DNA of 64,000 nucleotides, taken from Pantoea ananatis LMG 2665 (GTDB lineage Bacteria > Pseudomonadota > Gammaproteobacteria > Enterobacterales > Enterobacteriaceae). Positions 40,786-53,341 of this stretch are shown here, one piece after another. The stretch covers positions 992,001 to 1,056,000 of the forward strand of contig NZ_JMJJ01000005.1 in NCBI RefSeq assembly GCF_000710035.2, in the 5' to 3' direction. Position numbers and translations under genes: made by a program. Position 1 is the first letter of the stretch. Each line of letters opens with the position of its first letter. The notes under the pieces were generated by a model that was not told the DNA's origin, ran no database searches, and worked only from the letters and a program-made list of their open reading frames with translations.

Positions 40786-41005
40786 AAAGAAAACGGCAGG
40801 CGCGATGGCCTGCCGTTGACGCACCGCCATAGCAGTACGCGAGAATGGGTGGAGCCTAACTCAACGTTGCGTCCGATGCTTGATAACGATGCAGAACATA
40901 CGATTATCGGTTGGGTGGACGACAGGCTCCGTTTGGTGCGTCATTCGGATTTTATGAGCTCTGCCCGCTGTGGGGTGGCAATCATAAACAGATGAATGAG
41001 CAACA
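40786..41005 (-). ncRNA. glmY: Small RNA GlmY
   Basis: The predicted transcript starts about 12 bases after a sigma-54 promoter and runs to a rho-independent terminator (stem AACGGCAGGC/GCCTGCCGTT, 40792-40801 and 40808-40817, with a T-rich tail). The 5' end (GCTCATTCA ... TTATG ... CCCC) follows E. coli GlmY. GlmY titrates RapZ, protects GlmZ and so raises glucosamine-6-phosphate synthase. The location between glrK and purL is the E. coli one. The length (~220 nt) is somewhat above E. coli (~184). The ends are inferred. Confidence 0.85.
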
Positions 41006-41015
41006 GGCATAGTAA

Positions 41016-41031
41016 AGCAAGGTTCATGCCA
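41016..41031 (-). promoter_or_regulatory. Sigma-54 promoter of glmY
   Basis: On the minus strand TGGCAT-N5-TTGCT gives the -24 GG and -12 GC elements at the canonical spacing. It lies just upstream of the GlmY 5' end. Confidence 0.88.
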
Positions 41032-41050
41032 GTTTTTAAAATTCATTTAT

Positions 41051-41063
41051 AATCAATATCTTG
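41051..41063 (+). promoter_or_regulatory. IHF site upstream of glmY
   Basis: The sequence AATCAATATCTTG fits the IHF consensus WATCAANNNNTTR exactly. It lies between the sigma-54 promoter and the GlrR sites, where DNA bending is needed. Confidence 0.72.
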
Positions 41064-41115
41064 AAAAACCATTTAGCTGACTTTGCTTATTTCAGACTGT
41101 CTGGTCCGCTAAAAG

Positions 41116-41229
41116 TGTCGCCAGATACCAACACAATTTTGCCCTTCCCTTTCAATCTATAAAAATCATAAAGATAGATGTCACCAATCGGCGACAACAA
41201 AAGGTGACGTATGTCTCCTTTTGCCAACA
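41116..41229 (-). promoter_or_regulatory. Three GlrR sites upstream of glmY
   Basis: TGTC-N10-GACA-type elements lie at 41116-41133 (AACA right half), 41179-41196 (exact match) and 41212-41229 (AACA right half). Three such sites, 85-215 bp upstream of the promoter, resemble the E. coli glmY enhancer. Confidence 0.8.
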
Positions 41230-41238
41230 AGTGGGGAA

Positions 41239-41266
41239 TAAAAAAGGGAGGCACTCAGGCCTCCCG
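41239..41266 (-). terminator. Rho-independent terminator of purL
   Basis: The stem GGGAGGC/GCCTCCC (41246-41252 and 41259-41265) is followed on the minus strand by a T-run. It separates purL from the glmY control region. Confidence 0.88.
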
Positions 41267-41283
41267 GTCTTTTTTCACCGTTC

Positions 41284-44200
41284 TTAACCCAATTGTTTCC
41301 GTGCATTGCGGAAAATGCGCATCCAGGGGCTGTCTTCACCCCATTCAGCCGGGTGCCATGAGTTGCTGACCGTGCGGAACACACGCTCTGGATGCGGCAT
41401 CATAATTGTGACGCGTCCACTTTCATTGGTCACCGCAGTAATACCGTTTGGTGAGCCATTCGGGTTTGCCGGATAGGCTTCCGTCACCTTGCCTGTGTTA
41501 TCGACATAACGCAGCGCCACCAGCCCTTTCGATTCCAGTGCGGCAAGGTGCGCGCCATCACGCACCTCCACGAAGCCCTCGCCGTGCGATACGGCGATCG
41601 GCATACGGGAACCGGCCATGCCATCCAACAGTAACGACGGGCTGGCAGCCACTTCAACCAGGCTGAAGCGTGCTTCAAAACGTTCAGACTGGTTACGGAC
41701 AAAGCGCGGCCACAGCTCACTACCCGGAATCAATTCACGCAGGTTAGACATCATCTGGCAGCCGTTACACACGCCCAGCGCCAGCGTTTGTGGGCGATGG
41801 AAGAACGACTCGAACTGATCGCGTACGCGCGTGTTAAACAGAATGGATTTCGCCCAGCCTTCACCCGCGCCCAATACGTCACCGTAGGAGAAACCGCCAC
41901 AGGCCACCAGCGCCTGGAAAGGTTCCAGATCGATCCGGCCCGCCAGCAGGTCACTCATATGCACGTCAACCGCCGTAAAACCTGCCCGATCAAAGGCGGC
42001 CGCCATTTCCACATGCGAGTTAACGCCCTGCTCGCGCAGCACGGCAACGCGTGGACGCGCGCCCGTCGCAATCATCGGTGCTGCAACGTCTTCGTCTGGC
42101 TTAAAGGTCAGGTTAACGTTCAGTCCGGGATCGGTGTCATCCTGCTTTGCCTGATGTTCCTGATCGGCACAGGCCGGGTTATCACGCAGACGCTGCATCT
42201 GCCAGGTGGTTTCTGCCCACCAGGTCCGCAAGGTGGTGCGGCTTTCGCTGTAAACCGCGCTGTCGCCTGAGCGAATCACAAAGCGATCGCCCGACTGTGC
42301 GCTGCCCAGCACATGGCTGCAGTGCGCCAGGCCATGTTCAGCAAGAATCTGTTCCACGGCTTCGCGATCCGCCGCGTTGATTTGAATTACCGCTCCCAGC
42401 TCTTCGGTGAACAGCGCAGCCAGTGCATCGCTGCCCAGCGTCGCGATATCGACCTCAATACCACAGTGACCGGTGAAAGCCATTTCCGCCAGGGTAACCA
42501 GCAGGCCGCCGTCTGAGCGGTCATGGTAAGCCAGCAGTTTTTGCTGGCTGACCAGGGCCTGAATGGCATTAAAGAAGCCAGCCAGCTGCGTTGCATCACG
42601 GACATCAGCAGGCTTGTCGCCCAGTTGACGATAAACCTGAGCCAGCGCCGTCGCGCCTAAGGTGTTAGCGCCGTTGCCAAGGTCGATTAACAGCAGCAGG
42701 TTGTCCCGATCGGCGACCAGCTGTGGCGTCACATTGCGACGTACGTCTTCTACCCTTGCAAAAGCCGTGATCACCAGCGACAGCGGCGAGGTCATTTCGC
42801 GCTGTTCGGTGCCTTCCTGCCAGCGGGTTTTCATCGACATGGAGTCTTTACCCACCGGGATAGTGATGCCGAGCGCCGGACACAGTTCCTCACCGACGGC
42901 TTTTACAGCGTCATACAGGCCCGCATCTTCCCCCGGATGGCCTGCTGCAGACATCCAGTTAGCCGAGAGTTTCACGCGCTTCAGCGAACCGACCGGCGTC
43001 GCGGCCAGGTTCGTCAGCGCTTCACCAACCGCCAGGCGGGCCGAGGCGGCGAAGTCCAGCAGTGCGACAGGCGCACGCTCGCCCAGCGCAAAAGCCTCAC
43101 CATGATAGCTGTCGAGGCTGGCCGTCGTAACGGCGCAGTTAGCAACCGGGATCTGCCAGGGGCCCACCATCTGATCGCGCGCCACCATGCCGGTTACGCT
43201 GCGATCGCCGATGGTGATCAGGAAGGTTTTTTCCGCTACGGTTGGCAAGTGCAGCACACGATTTACCGCGTCCGTCAGCGTAATGCCCTCGCGCTGCAGG
43301 GCATCGCCCTTCGCCTGCAGTTTCACCACATCGCGCGTCATTTTCGGGGTTTTGCCCAGCAGGACGTCCAGCGGCATATCAATCGGGCTGTTATCAAAGT
43401 GGCTGTCGTTCAGGGTCAGGTGCTGCTCTTCAGTGGCTTCACCAATCACCGCATACGGCGCACGTTCGCGCTGACAAATGGCAGCAAACTCGGCCAGCTT
43501 TTCAGGGGCAACGGCCATCACATAGCGCTCTTGTGATTCGTTACACCAGACTTCAAGCGGGCTCATTCCCGGTTCATCACTCAGGATGTCGCGCAGGTTG
43601 AAGCGACCGCCGCGTCCACCGTCGCTGACCAGTTCCGGCATGGCGTTGGACAGGCCGCCCGCGCCCACATCGTGGATAAACAGAATCGGGTTGTCATCGC
43701 CCCGTTGCCAGCAACGGTCGATCACTTCCTGGCAGCGACGCTCCATTTCAGGGTTGTCACGCTGCACCGATGCAAAGTCGAGATCCGCATCGGACTGGCC
43801 TGATGCCATGGATGATGCCGCACCGCCGCCCAGGCCGATATTCATCGCCGGCCCGCCCAGCACGACCAGTTTGGCCCCGACGGTGATTTCACCTTTCTGA
43901 ACGTGGTCCGCACGAATGTTTCCGATGCCGCCAGCCAGCATAATGGGCTTGTGGTAGCCGCGCAGTTCAGTCCCGTTGTGGCTGTTAACCTGCTCTTCAT
44001 AGGTCCGGAAGTAGCCGTTTAAGGCCGGACGACCAAATTCGTTGTTAAAGGCTGCGCCGCCCAGTGGGCCTTCGGTCATAATATCCAGCGCGCTGACGAT
44101 GCGCGCTGGCTTGCCAAAATCCTCCTCCCAGGGCTGTTCGAAGCCGGGGATGCGCAGGTTCGACACCGAGAACCCGACCAGGCCCGCTTTCGGCTTGGCA

Positions 44201-45174
44201 CCGCGCCCCGTGGCACCTTCATCACGAATTTCACCGCCGGAGCCGGTTGCCGCGCCAGGCCAGGGCGAAATCGCGGTTGGGTGGTTGTGCGTTTCAACCT
44301 TCATCAGAATGTGCGCGGCTTCCTGGTGATAGGCGTACTCACCCTTTTCTGCGTCCGCGAAGAAGCGACCGACCTCCGAGCCTTCCATTACCGCCGCGTT
44401 ATCTTTATAGGCTGACAGAACATAATCCGGCGTTTGCTCGAAGGTGTTCTTAATCATTTTAAACAGTGATTTAGGCTGTTTTTCGCCGTCGATGATCCAG
44501 TCAGCATTAAAGATTTTGTGGCGACAGTGCTCAGAGTTCGCCTGGGCAAACATATAAAGTTCAATGTCGTTCGGATTGCGTCCCAGCCGGGTAAAGGCCG
44601 CCAGCAGGTAGTCAATTTCATCGTCGGCCAGCGCCAGGCCGAGCGTCATATTGGCCTGAACCAGCGCCTGACGGCCCTCACCCAGCACATCAACGCTTTT
44701 GACCGGCTGAGGTTCATGGTGAGCAAACAGCTGCTCAGCCTCGCTGAAATCGCTGTAAACCGTTTCCATCATGCGGTCGTGCAGCAGTGCGGAGAGCGTT
44801 TGCCATTGGCTTTCAGAAAGCTGAGGTGCCTGGACATAAAAGGCCATGCCTCGTTCCAGACGACGCACCTGCGACAGATCGCAGTTATGAGCAATGTCTG
44901 TGGCTTTTGATGACCACGGCGATATCGTACCAGGACGTGGCGTGACCAGAATTAAACGCCCTTGTGGCGCATGTTCAGCGAGAGAAGGACCGTACTTGAG
45001 CAGGCGCTGCAGACGGGATTTTTCATCCTCACTCAGCGGCGCGCTGACATCGGCAAAATGGACGTACTCAGCGTAAATATCACTCACCGGCAGATGAGCG
45101 TCCTGAAAGCGGGCCAGCAATTTGTTTACACGAAATGCCGACAGGGCGGGCGAACCACGCAGAATTTCCATCAT
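41284..45174 (-). CDS. purL: Phosphoribosylformylglycinamidine synthase
   Basis: A 1296-residue fused enzyme that makes FGAM from FGAR, ATP and glutamine in purine synthesis. The N-terminal and central synthase domains (two ATP-grasp-like AIRS folds, for example [21 protein letters not shown]) are followed by a C-terminal class I glutaminase with the nucleophile Cys in [10 protein letters not shown] and the His/Glu pair in [10 protein letters not shown]. The length matches E. coli PurL (1295). Two ATG codons stand in tandem; the first is used here. A PurR box overlaps its promoter, and a terminator follows. Confidence 0.98.
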   Translation of the reverse strand: MMEILRGSPALSAFRVNKLLARFQDAHLPVSDIYAEYVHFADVSAPLSEDEKSRLQRLLKYGPSLAEHAPQGRLILVTPRPGTISPWSSKATDIAHNCDLSQVRRLERGMAFYVQAPQLSESQWQTLSALLHDRMMETVYSDFSEAEQLFAHHEPQPVKSVDVLGEGRQALVQANMTLGLALADDEIDYLLAAFTRLGRNPNDIELYMFAQANSEHCRHKIFNADWIIDGEKQPKSLFKMIKNTFEQTPDYVLSAYKDNAAVMEGSEVGRFFADAEKGEYAYHQEAAHILMKVETHNHPTAISPWPGAATGSGGEIRDEGATGRGAKPKAGLVGFSVSNLRIPGFEQPWEEDFGKPARIVSALDIMTEGPLGGAAFNNEFGRPALNGYFRTYEEQVNSHNGTELRGYHKPIMLAGGIGNIRADHVQKGEITVGAKLVVLGGPAMNIGLGGGAASSMASGQSDADLDFASVQRDNPEMERRCQEVIDRCWQRGDDNPILFIHDVGAGGLSNAMPELVSDGGRGGRFNLRDILSDEPGMSPLEVWCNESQERYVMAVAPEKLAEFAAICQRERAPYAVIGEATEEQHLTLNDSHFDNSPIDMPLDVLLGKTPKMTRDVVKLQAKGDALQREGITLTDAVNRVLHLPTVAEKTFLITIGDRSVTGMVARDQMVGPWQIPVANCAVTTASLDSYHGEAFALGERAPVALLDFAASARLAVGEALTNLAATPVGSLKRVKLSANWMSAAGHPGEDAGLYDAVKAVGEELCPALGITIPVGKDSMSMKTRWQEGTEQREMTSPLSLVITAFARVEDVRRNVTPQLVADRDNLLLLIDLGNGANTLGATALAQVYRQLGDKPADVRDATQLAGFFNAIQALVSQQKLLAYHDRSDGGLLVTLAEMAFTGHCGIEVDIATLGSDALAALFTEELGAVIQINAADREAVEQILAEHGLAHCSHVLGSAQSGDRFVIRSGDSAVYSESRTTLRTWWAETTWQMQRLRDNPACADQEHQAKQDDTDPGLNVNLTFKPDEDVAAPMIATGARPRVAVLREQGVNSHVEMAAAFDRAGFTAVDVHMSDLLAGRIDLEPFQALVACGGFSYGDVLGAGEGWAKSILFNTRVRDQFESFFHRPQTLALGVCNGCQMMSNLRELIPGSELWPRFVRNQSERFEARFSLVEVAASPSLLLDGMAGSRMPIAVSHGEGFVEVRDGAHLAALESKGLVALRYVDNTGKVTEAYPANPNGSPNGITAVTNESGRVTIMMPHPERVFRTVSNSWHPAEWGEDSPWMRIFRNARKQLG

Positions 45175-45239
45175 AAGATCTCTCGTCTTCGAAGCGCCGG
45201 GCGACGCTTCATTGGGCGCAACAGGGGAAAACGGGGCGT

Positions 45240-45278
45240 ATTATAAAGAAACCCACTCCGCGACGAAACCGTTTGCGC
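45240..45278 (-). promoter_or_regulatory. purL promoter with PurR box
   Basis: On the minus strand a -10 TATAAT (45240-45245) lies 17 bp from a weak -35 TTTCGT (45263-45268). The PurR-like palindrome ACGAAACCGTTTGCGC at 45263-45278 covers the -35, so purine-dependent repression is expected. Confidence 0.72.
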
Positions 45279-45441
45279 AAAATTTATGGCCATCAAGATT
45301 TGCCTGAAATTTGCGCAAAAATTGCTTTATAAGTTGCTCTGCCGGTGTTTGTTGCGCAAAATGCCCCTCGCTCTGGGAGTTAAAACAAGATCAATACTGC
45401 CTTAAAAGACAGAGGCCTTGGAGCCATCGAGAGATAACTAT

Positions 45442-47423
<1,982 letters not shown>

Positions 47424-47463
47424 TTATAACCATCGAATCCGTAAAACCGAAGCGTGACAGCGG

Positions 47464-48102
47464 TTATTCCAGCTGTTGTAATTCGCCACCCGGGGTGACG
47501 CGCCAGCGATGCTGGCAGAAGAACAGCAGCGGGTTATCCTGTTTGCTGTCGCTGTAACCGCTATACAGCTGTAAGGGCGTGCCGATTTGCTCTTCAAGCT
47601 GCACCACTTTTTCATGGCCGAGACAGCGCATTTTCAATATGCGTCCGCCTAAACCGGGCTGCATCTGGCTGGCGATGAGCTTCACCCTTGGTAGAAATGC
47701 GGAGTCGTAATAGACCTGCTCCACCAGCGACTGCGGTGAGCCCGTAATCAGCCATACATCGGCATCATCGCTACTAAGGTATTCACTGAGTCGTTTCTGC
47801 ACCACGGGAAATGCTTTAACGCGTTGTCGAAACCACTGCGCGAATTCGGCTTCCAGCCGCAGCAGTGTGGCTTCAGAGCGGCCAAAGGTGATCGACCACA
47901 GCAGCAAACTCATCGGCCAGCGCGCGGCGCGTCCCTTAAACAATAAACCCGCGCCCACAACCGGCAGCAACGGCACCACCAGCAGCAGATTAAGCGGCTT
48001 GCGGCGCAGCAGATAGCGCATGAAGGTGCCAAACATGTCCTGTTGGTGCAATGTGCCATCAAGGTCGAAAAACACCACGCGACGTTGTATATCGTTGGTC
48101 AA
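47464..48102 (-). CDS. pgpC: Phosphatidylglycerophosphatase C
   Basis: A 212-residue inner-membrane phosphatase that makes phosphatidylglycerol from its phosphate. The HAD motif I VVFFDLDGTLHQQD and a later ITGSPQSL segment are present, with a hydrophobic stretch (LLLVVPLLPVVGAGLLF) that anchors it. The C-terminus (RWRVTPGGELQQLE) is close to E. coli YfhB/PgpC. It lies between tadA and yfhH as in E. coli. Confidence 0.95.
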   Translation of the reverse strand: MTNDIQRRVVFFDLDGTLHQQDMFGTFMRYLLRRKPLNLLLVVPLLPVVGAGLLFKGRAARWPMSLLLWSITFGRSEATLLRLEAEFAQWFRQRVKAFPVVQKRLSEYLSSDDADVWLITGSPQSLVEQVYYDSAFLPRVKLIASQMQPGLGGRILKMRCLGHEKVVQLEEQIGTPLQLYSGYSDSKQDNPLLFFCQHRWRVTPGGELQQLE

Positions 48103-48257
48103 ACAACACTCCTTTTTACCTAATTGGCATCAACAGCCTCTATTGTAGTCATCTTCGTCCAACGAGGCGATGGCTGTCATTTTTTATTCCAGTGACTACA
48201 ATGCGCATAGAATCATTTATTCCATGCGGAACATCCGCTAAATCATAAGGATTGAGC

Positions 48258-49097
48258 ATGAGTTCATTGCTGCGCATTCGCCAGCTTTATCCCTCTCTGG
48301 CGCTGAACGAGCGTCGGCTGGCGGATTTTTTACTGTCACAACCGGATCGGGCACGGCATCTGAGTTCACAAAAGCTGGCGGAAGAATCCGGGGTCAGCCA
48401 GTCGAGCGTGGTTAAATTCGCACAAAAACTGGGATACAAAGGCTTTCCGGCTCTTAAGCTGGCGCTGAGTGAATCGCTGGCGGATAAAGATGCCATCACC
48501 GTGCACAACCAGATCCTGAGCGACGATCCGCTCAAAGCCGTGGGTGAAAAATTACTCACGGAGAAGCTCTCTGCGATTCGCGCCACGCTGGATATCAACA
48601 GTGAAGAGAAATTAAACGCCGTCCTGCAGTTGCTCAAGCGCGCACGCCGCATTTTGCTGGTCGGCATTGGCGCGTCCGGCCTGGTGGCAAAGGATTTTTC
48701 ATGGAAGCTGATGAAAATTGGTATCAATGCGGTGGCGGAACAGGATATGCACGCGCTGCTGGCCAGTGTTCAGGCCATGTCATCTGGCGATGTGCTGCTG
48801 GCGATCTCCTACACCGGCGAACGACGTGAAATCAACCTTGCCGCTCAGGAAGCCGTTCGCGTAGGGGCGGATGTGCTGGCCTTTACCGGTTTTACGCCTA
48901 ACACATTGCAGCAGTGCGCCACCCATTGCCTGTACACCGTGGCAGAAGAGCAGAGCACGCGCAGCGCCGCCATCTCATCTACCACCGCGCAGCTGGCGTT
49001 GACCGACCTGCTGTTTATGGCCCTGGTGCAGAACGATCCTGAGCGAGCATCCAGCCATATTCGTCACAGCGAAGCTCTGGTTAAGAAACTGATCTAG
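48258..49097 (+). CDS. yfhH: MurR/RpiR-family transcriptional regulator YfhH
   Basis: A 279-residue regulator with an N-terminal RpiR-type helix-turn-helix (SSQKLAEESGVSQSSVVKFAQKLGYKGF, residues ~37-65) and a C-terminal SIS sugar-phosphate-binding domain (ILLVGIGASGLVAKDFSWKL). The ligand and targets are unknown. The ATG at 48258 has AAGG seven bases upstream; a TTG at 48252 is less likely. It ends before a weak hairpin. It is divergent from pgpC. Confidence 0.92.
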   Translation: MSSLLRIRQLYPSLALNERRLADFLLSQPDRARHLSSQKLAEESGVSQSSVVKFAQKLGYKGFPALKLALSESLADKDAITVHNQILSDDPLKAVGEKLLTEKLSAIRATLDINSEEKLNAVLQLLKRARRILLVGIGASGLVAKDFSWKLMKIGINAVAEQDMHALLASVQAMSSGDVLLAISYTGERREINLAAQEAVRVGADVLAFTGFTPNTLQQCATHCLYTVAEEQSTRSAAISSTTAQLALTDLLFMALVQNDPERASSHIRHSEALVKKLI

Positions 49098-49124
49098 GCA
49101 GGGCGAATCGACATAACCGGACAA

Positions 49125-49145
49125 GAGGCCAGCCAGGCTGGCCTC
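49125..49145 (+). terminator. Hairpin downstream of yfhH
   Basis: A 9-bp GC-rich stem GAGGCCAGC/GCTGGCCTC with a 3-base loop lies 28 bp after the yfhH stop. No T-run follows, so termination may be weak. Confidence 0.5.
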
Positions 49146-49240
49146 AATGCTCAAGTGCTGAATGGCGCATTGCGGTTGCAATAACGCGCTGAGCGGCGAG
49201 ATAAACACGGCGGCAACAACACTTCGTTTACCTGCATCAT

Positions 49241-49257
49241 TTTTGTGATAAACAAAA
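49241..49257. promoter_or_regulatory. Operator-like inverted repeat upstream of yfhL
   Basis: TTTTGT-GATAA-ACAAAA is a perfect 6-bp inverted repeat with a 5-bp spacer. I cannot assign it to a known regulator. Confidence 0.35.
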
Positions 49258-49427
49258 TATGCTACTGTCCTGCCGGCTGTCAGCAGGTGAAAAACAGCCA
49301 GAGTAAGGACGTCTCGCTGCCCTGTTTGGGACCGAACGTCTGAAGTAAGGTGCTGGCCCGTTCTCTGCGATGAACGTTGCCCGATACAGCAGCACGACCA
49401 CAACGATGCCTTGATTAAGAAGCCGCG

Positions 49428-49676
49428 ATGTCTCTACTGATTACCGAACGATGCATTAACTGCGATATGTGCGAACCTGAATGCCCGAACCAGGCGATTG
49501 CGATGGGTGAGGCAATCTATGAAATTGATGTGAGTCGCTGCACGGAGTGCGTGGGTCATTACGATCTTCCAACCTGTCAGCGCGTTTGCCCGATTGATAA
49601 CACGATCGTCATTGATCCACAGCACATCGAATCACGCGATGCGCTGTGGGATAAGTTTGTGCAGCTGCACGGTTAA
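49428..49676 (+). CDS. yfhL: YfhL family 4Fe-4S dicluster ferredoxin
   Basis: An 82-residue ferredoxin with two cluster motifs: [12 protein letters not shown] (residues ~9-20) and CTECVGHY ... CQRVCP. In E. coli YfhL has been linked to iron-dependent hydroxylation of 23S rRNA. Here it is the only ferredoxin in the window, since the isc-linked fdx is absent. Its stop overlaps acpS by four bases, convergently; the shoB/ohsC interval that E. coli has here is missing. Confidence 0.95.
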   Translation: MSLLITERCINCDMCEPECPNQAIAMGEAIYEIDVSRCTECVGHYDLPTCQRVCPIDNTIVIDPQHIESRDALWDKFVQLHG

Positions 49677-50053
49677 CTTTCGATGATCACCGTTGCGCAA
49701 GCATAGTGACGCTCATCTGCCAGCGTGACATGCACATGCTGCACGCCAAGACGTTGCGCCACCTCGGCGGCATGATCGAAGAAACGCAGCAGCGGTTTAC
49801 CCAGCGCGTCGTTATAAACTTCGAACTGGTTAAAAGCCAGCCCGCCCCGAATGCCGGTACCAAAGGCTTTTGCCGCCGCCTCTTTAACCGCAAAACGTTT
49901 GGCCAGGAAACGAACCGGCTGACGGTGCTGTTGATATTGCTGCCACTCGGCCTCGCTCAGGACACGCCGCGCCAGACGATCGCCTGAACGTGAAATCACA
50001 TCGGCAATGCGTTCTATTTCGACGATATCGCTGCCCAGTCCCAGGATAGCCAT
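49673..50053 (-). CDS. acpS: Holo-[acyl-carrier-protein] synthase
   Basis: A 126-residue enzyme that transfers 4'-phosphopantetheine from CoA to acyl carrier protein. The N-terminus [15 protein letters not shown] carries the conserved Asp, and [15 protein letters not shown] the conserved Glu-Lys pair. The length matches E. coli AcpS (126). The start overlaps the pdxJ stop by one base (TAATG). It is last in rnc-era-recO-pdxJ-acpS. Confidence 0.97.
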   Translation of the reverse strand: MAILGLGSDIVEIERIADVISRSGDRLARRVLSEAEWQQYQQHRQPVRFLAKRFAVKEAAAKAFGTGIRGGLAFNQFEVYNDALGKPLLRFFDHAAEVAQRLGVQHVHVTLADERHYACATVIIES

Positions 50054-50784
50054 TAGCGACGCGCTTCTCGCAGCAGTGCTTTCATGGCTTTCACCGCCTC
50101 AGGCAGACCACTCATCACGGCACGTCCAATAATCGCATGACCGATATTCAGCTCATGCATTTCCGGCAGGGCGGCGATTGGCAGTACGTTGTGGTAAGTC
50201 AGCCCATGACCGGCGTTAACTTTTAACCCACGGCTGGCAGCAAAGGTGGCGGCCTGACGGATACGTGCCAGCTCAGCGTCGCGCGCTGGGCCTTCAGGCG
50301 CTTCAGCATAGGCACCGGTATGAATTTCAATATAGGGCGCGCCGCTGGTCACCGCCGCCTCGATTTGGCGGTGATCGGGATCGATAAACAGGGACACCAG
50401 AATGCCCGCTTCGCTGAGCTGTTTCACCGCGGCGTTCAGCTTCTCCTGCTGGCCCGCGACGTCCAGTCCGCCTTCGGTGGTGACTTCCTCGCGCTTTTCC
50501 GGCACCAGGCAGCAGAAATGCGGTTTGATTTCACAGGCGATAGCCAGCATCTCCTCGGTCACGGCCATTTCGAGATTCATGCGCGTTTCAATGGTATCGC
50601 GCAGGATGCGCACATCCCTGTCGGTAATGTGGCGACGATCTTCGCGCAGGTGCACGGTAATGCCGTCTGCACCCGCCTGTTCGGCGATAAACGCCGCCTG
50701 TACCGGATCGGGATAATGGGTTCCACGCGCATTGCGAACGGTAGCGATATGGTCGATATTCACGCCTAACAGTAACTCAGCCAT
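50053..50784 (-). CDS. pdxJ: Pyridoxine 5'-phosphate synthase
   Basis: A 243-residue TIM-barrel enzyme that condenses 1-deoxyxylulose 5-phosphate with 3-amino-2-oxopropyl phosphate to give PNP, the vitamin B6 skeleton. Conserved segments [28 protein letters not shown] and [11 protein letters not shown] are present. The length equals E. coli PdxJ (243). It is followed by acpS with one-base overlap and preceded by recO. Confidence 0.98.
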   Translation of the reverse strand: MAELLLGVNIDHIATVRNARGTHYPDPVQAAFIAEQAGADGITVHLREDRRHITDRDVRILRDTIETRMNLEMAVTEEMLAIACEIKPHFCCLVPEKREEVTTEGGLDVAGQQEKLNAAVKQLSEAGILVSLFIDPDHRQIEAAVTSGAPYIEIHTGAYAEAPEGPARDAELARIRQAATFAASRGLKVNAGHGLTYHNVLPIAALPEMHELNIGHAIIGRAVMSGLPEAVKAMKALLREARR

Positions 50785-50850
50785 GACAATCCTCGGTTCA
50801 TTATGGTCATTGCGTTGAGTGTACCGCGCAGAGATAAGGCCAGGCTACGG

Positions 50851-51588
50851 TCAGTGCTCTGTCTCGTCAGAAATAGTGGGCTTTTTTTTCGGGGTAAACT
50901 GGCGAAAAAGCTCCTGGCTTTTTAGCGGCTTACCGCCCAGGTAGGGTTTGAGGGCCATACGCGTGAAACGTTTGGCTGCGCGCAAGGTTTCTGCATCCGG
51001 GAATTCACGGGTAAACAGCGCCTGCAGTTCACGCCCGGTGAAGCTACGCTGGTTCAGCACCAGGCTGGCAATAAAGCCTTTCTCTTCACGGTAGCTGTAG
51101 GTCATGGCTTCGCTGACCGGTTCACCGCTGCCCGCACAGTGCAGGAAGTCTACGCCGTAACCCAAATGCCCCAGCAGCGCCAGCTCAAAACGGCGCAGCG
51201 CAGGCTCTGGTGATCCTTCGCCTGCCGCCAGCATCTGAATGCATTGCAGGTAGTCGAAAAACAGTTCAGAGAAGGGAATGTGCTGTTCCAGTACCCGAGA
51301 TAACAGCTCGTTAACGTACAGGCCGCAGTATAGCGTGATGCCACTGAGAGGTAATGCCAGGGAGACCGCTTCAGCGTTGCGCAGGGTTTTGACTTCCCCA
51401 CGCCCGCTCCAGCGCACCAGTAAAGGCGTGAAAGGTTGTAAGGTGCCTTTCAGTTGGGAACGCCGTGAACGTGCCCCTTTTGCCAGAACACGTACGCGGC
51501 CTTCACTTTCACTAAACAGATCAAGCAGCAGGCTGGTCTCGCTGAAAGGACGACTATGCAGCACAAAGGCGCGTTGCCAGCCTTCCAT
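50851..51588 (-). CDS. recO: DNA repair protein RecO
   Basis: A 245-residue recombination mediator that, with RecR, loads RecA onto SSB-coated single strands. An N-terminal OB fold ([24 protein letters not shown]) and a mostly helical domain are seen; the CxxC-type zinc site of some RecO proteins is absent, as in E. coli. It starts four bases after the era stop and is part of the rnc operon. Confidence 0.96.
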   Translation of the reverse strand: MEGWQRAFVLHSRPFSETSLLLDLFSESEGRVRVLAKGARSRRSQLKGTLQPFTPLLVRWSGRGEVKTLRNAEAVSLALPLSGITLYCGLYVNELLSRVLEQHIPFSELFFDYLQCIQMLAAGEGSPEPALRRFELALLGHLGYGVDFLHCAGSGEPVSEAMTYSYREEKGFIASLVLNQRSFTGRELQALFTREFPDAETLRAAKRFTRMALKPYLGGKPLKSQELFRQFTPKKKPTISDETEH

Positions 51589-51592
51589 TTAA

Positions 51593-52498
51593 TCAGAGAT
51601 CGTCTGTGTAACCCAGGCTGCGCAGCGCACGTTCGTCGTCCGCCCAGCCGGATTTAACTTTGACCCACAGTTCGAGATGCACTTTCGCATCGAACATCTC
51701 TTCCATGTCTTTACGGGCTTCAATACCGATGGTTTTGATTTTGGCGCCTTTGTTGCCAATCACCATTTTCTTCTGCCCTTCACGCTCGACCAAGATCAGA
51801 CCGTTGATGTCATAACCGCCGCGCGCATTCGACACGAACTGTTCGATTTCAACCGTGACCGAGTAAGGCAGTTCAGCGCCCAGAAAACGCATCAGCTTTT
51901 CACGGATGATTTCTGAGGCCATAAAGCGCTGAGAGCGATCGGTAATGTAATCTTCCGGGAAGTGATGGTCAGATTCCGGCAGATGCTTACGGGCAATGGC
52001 GGCGATGGTATCCACATTTTTACCGGTTTCTGCTGAAATCGGCACGATATCGATAAAGTTCATCTGCTGGCTCAGGAACTGCAGGTGCGGCAGCAGAATA
52101 CTTTTGTCCTGAATATTGTCGACTTTATTGATCGCCAGCAGCACGGGCACTTTGCCATCGCGCAGCTTATTTAATACCATTTCGTCATCCGGCGTCCAGC
52201 GCGTGCCGTCCACCACAAAGATGATGAGTTCAACGTCACCGATAGAACTGCTGGCAGCACGGTTCATCAGGCGGTTAATCGCCCGTTTCTCTTCCATGTG
52301 CAGGCCTGGCGTATCCACATAGATCGCCTGGTAGGCGCCTTCCGTATGGATACCCATAATGCGGTGACGAGTGGTTTGCGGCTTACGCGACGTAATCGAA
52401 ACCTTCTGCCCCAGCAACTGGTTGAGTAAGGTGGATTTACCGACGTTGGGTCGGCCAACTATCGCGACAAAGCCGCTGTATGTAACGTTTTCGCTCAT
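51593..52498 (-). CDS. era: Ribosome-associated GTPase Era
   Basis: A 301-residue GTPase that binds the 3' end of 16S rRNA during 30S assembly. G motifs [18 protein letters not shown] and NKVD are present. The C-terminal KH domain holds [13 protein letters not shown]. It lies 32 bp behind rnc and four bases before recO. The length matches E. coli Era (301). Confidence 0.98.
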   Translation of the reverse strand: MSENVTYSGFVAIVGRPNVGKSTLLNQLLGQKVSITSRKPQTTRHRIMGIHTEGAYQAIYVDTPGLHMEEKRAINRLMNRAASSSIGDVELIIFVVDGTRWTPDDEMVLNKLRDGKVPVLLAINKVDNIQDKSILLPHLQFLSQQMNFIDIVPISAETGKNVDTIAAIARKHLPESDHHFPEDYITDRSQRFMASEIIREKLMRFLGAELPYSVTVEIEQFVSNARGGYDINGLILVEREGQKKMVIGNKGAKIKTIGIEARKDMEEMFDAKVHLELWVKVKSGWADDERALRSLGYTDDL

Positions 52499-52530
52499 TC
52501 GAATCCTGAGGTTTTAGCGCCGGGATAATA

Positions 52531-53319
<789 letters not shown>

Positions 53320-53341
53320 TCACCTGACTGTCAGGCTATGG

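Larger units (their letters stand above)
49098..49427 (+). other. Long intergenic region upstream of yfhL
   Basis: About 330 bp with no reading frame I support. It holds a hairpin at 49125-49145 behind yfhH and an operator-like inverted repeat at 49241-49257. From there to yfhL about 170 bp contain several self-complementary stretches (CCTGC/GCAGG near 49270-49290; GACGT/ACGTC near 49310-49340), so yfhL may have a long structured leader. Confidence 0.45.

Noticed and set aside
49677..49700. shoB/ohsC toxin-antitoxin locus expected between yfhL and acpS
   Set aside because: The two genes overlap by four bases here, so there is no room for it.
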